From assembly GCA_036275295.1 (NCBI GenBank), contig DASUEB010000183.1, positions 1 to 64,000 on the forward strand: a DNA stretch of 64,000 nt, given 5' to 3'. The position numbers and the translations under genes are program-made. The DNA is from DASUEB01 sp036275295 (GTDB taxonomy: Bacteria > Bacteroidota > Bacteroidia > Flavobacteriales_D > Luteibaculaceae). Positions within the stretch are counted from its first letter, which is position 1, and the number at the start of each line of letters is the position of its first letter. This document shows positions 63,727 through 64,000 of this stretch, one piece after another. The notes beneath the pieces are model-generated. The model searched no databases, was not told the DNA's origin, and saw nothing but the letters and a program-made list of their open reading frames with translations.

Positions 63727-63755
63727 TTGTCAATGCGCGCCTTTCTATACATTTG
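63727..63755 (+). promoter_or_regulatory. ddl: Sigma-A promoter for ddl
   Basis: TTG at 63727-63729, an 18-base spacer and TACATTTG at 63748-63755 (exact TAnnTTTG). Only six bases separate the box from the ATG at 63762, so the transcript should be leaderless or nearly so. Confidence 0.6.
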
Positions 63756-63761
63756 ACCATC

Positions 63762-64000
63762 ATGAAAAAAACCATCGCCATCGTTACCGGAGGATACAGT
63801 GGAGAATCTGTTATCTCTTACAAAACGGCTGAGACCGCGCTTAAACATATGGACAGCGATCTATTTGACGCCTATTTGGTAGACATTCGGAAAGATGGGT
63901 GGTTCGTGGTTGTGCAAGGCGAAGAGTTTCCTGTTGATAAAAACGACTTTTCGGCGCTGGTAAGCGGGCGGAGATTGAAATTTGATTTTGCCTACTTTGC
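63762..64000 (+). CDS. ddl: D-alanine--D-alanine ligase, N-terminal part
   Basis: The frame runs from the ATG at 63762 off the right edge; about 79 residues are seen. MKKTIAIVTGGYSGESVISY is the canonical start of Bacteroidota Ddl, with the GGYSGE loop and glutamate that contact D-alanine. KTAETALKHMDSDLFDAYLV and DIRKDGWFVV follow as in the family. The ATP-grasp core lies outside. Makes the D-Ala-D-Ala end of the peptidoglycan stem. Divergent from the PASTA/rluD pair. Confidence 0.92.
   Translation, partial: MKKTIAIVTGGYSGESVISYKTAETALKHMDSDLFDAYLVDIRKDGWFVVVQGEEFPVDKNDFSALVSGRRLKFDFAYF

Overview
The window looks like chromosomal DNA of a Bacteroidota bacterium, most likely Flavobacteriales-like (Cryomorphaceae/Crocinitomicaceae-type), though the exact taxon cannot be fixed from sequence alone. 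The evidence is six large secreted proteins with type IX secretion (T9SS) C-terminal sorting domains, SprB-type repeats, a fused alpha/beta 2-oxoacid dehydrogenase E1, PadR-PspC and DUF2975-HTH pairs, a menaquinone pathway with PaaI-like thioesterase, and repeated use of the Bacteroidota sigma-A promoter (-33 TTG, -7 TAnnTTTG). No tRNA, rRNA, insertion sequence, prophage or CRISPR array was recognised.

Layout. 1-3.1 kb: 3' end of a dihydroorotase gene, then a secreted M36-like metallopeptidase. 3.2-5.6 kb: a metallo-beta-lactamase-fold hydrolase divergent from a conserved ~480-aa protein of unknown function. 5.6-9.2 kb (minus): phosphoglucosamine mutase - cysteine desulfurase - exported protein operon. 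9.4-13.4 kb (plus): tightly overlapping operon TPR protein - ComA-like phosphosulfolactate synthase - rhodanese - DedA - shikimate dehydrogenase. 13.4-19 kb: VOC protein, exported protein, RimK ATP-grasp ligase with its retropepsin-like partner, PadR-PspC. 19.1-21.8 kb: fused E1 and an S4 RNA-binding protein. 21.8-33.9 kb: three successive T9SS cargo genes; the last two (about 1,760 and 1,350 aa) are tandem paralogues carrying SprB-like repeats. 34-48 kb: YkgJ-type cysteine-cluster protein; AddA-type helicase-nuclease, ElaA-type acetyltransferase and M13 lipoprotein peptidase; a type-B-sorted PKD protein; a DUF2975/HTH module; and the AddB-type partner nuclease. 48.2-53.2 kb: an OmpR-type response regulator with no adjacent kinase, and a 1,366-aa M43 pappalysin-like peptidase. 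53.2-54.9 kb: MarR, YceI and nitroreductase, with near-identical palindromes in front of marR and yceI. 54.9-62.0 kb: menaquinone cluster (hotdog thioesterase, MenF, MenD, MenB, MenA, MenC, MenE). 62.0-64 kb: RluD and PASTA protein, divergent from ddl, which runs off the window.

How the genes work together. T9SS cargo takes up about one third of the window (roughly 21 of 64 kb), so a large share encodes surface or secreted adhesins and proteases. The men cluster supplies the respiratory quinone, lacking only a recognisable MenH and the final methyltransferase. AddA and AddB would form the recombinational double-strand-break nuclease. GlmM, Ddl and perhaps DedA serve the cell envelope.

Exact TAnnTTTG boxes precede eleven genes or operons. 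They help choose start codons (the 4125, 9152 and 29810 starts) and leave almost no 5' leader for the nitroreductase, ddl and ykgJ-like genes. Most of the window is orthodox core and secretome content. The observations most worth following are the conserved unknown protein at 4125-5576, the ComA homologue in a DedA-aroE operon, the tandem SprB-like pair, an AddB that seems to lack its last iron-sulfur cysteine, and a possible small RNA near 40.6 kb.
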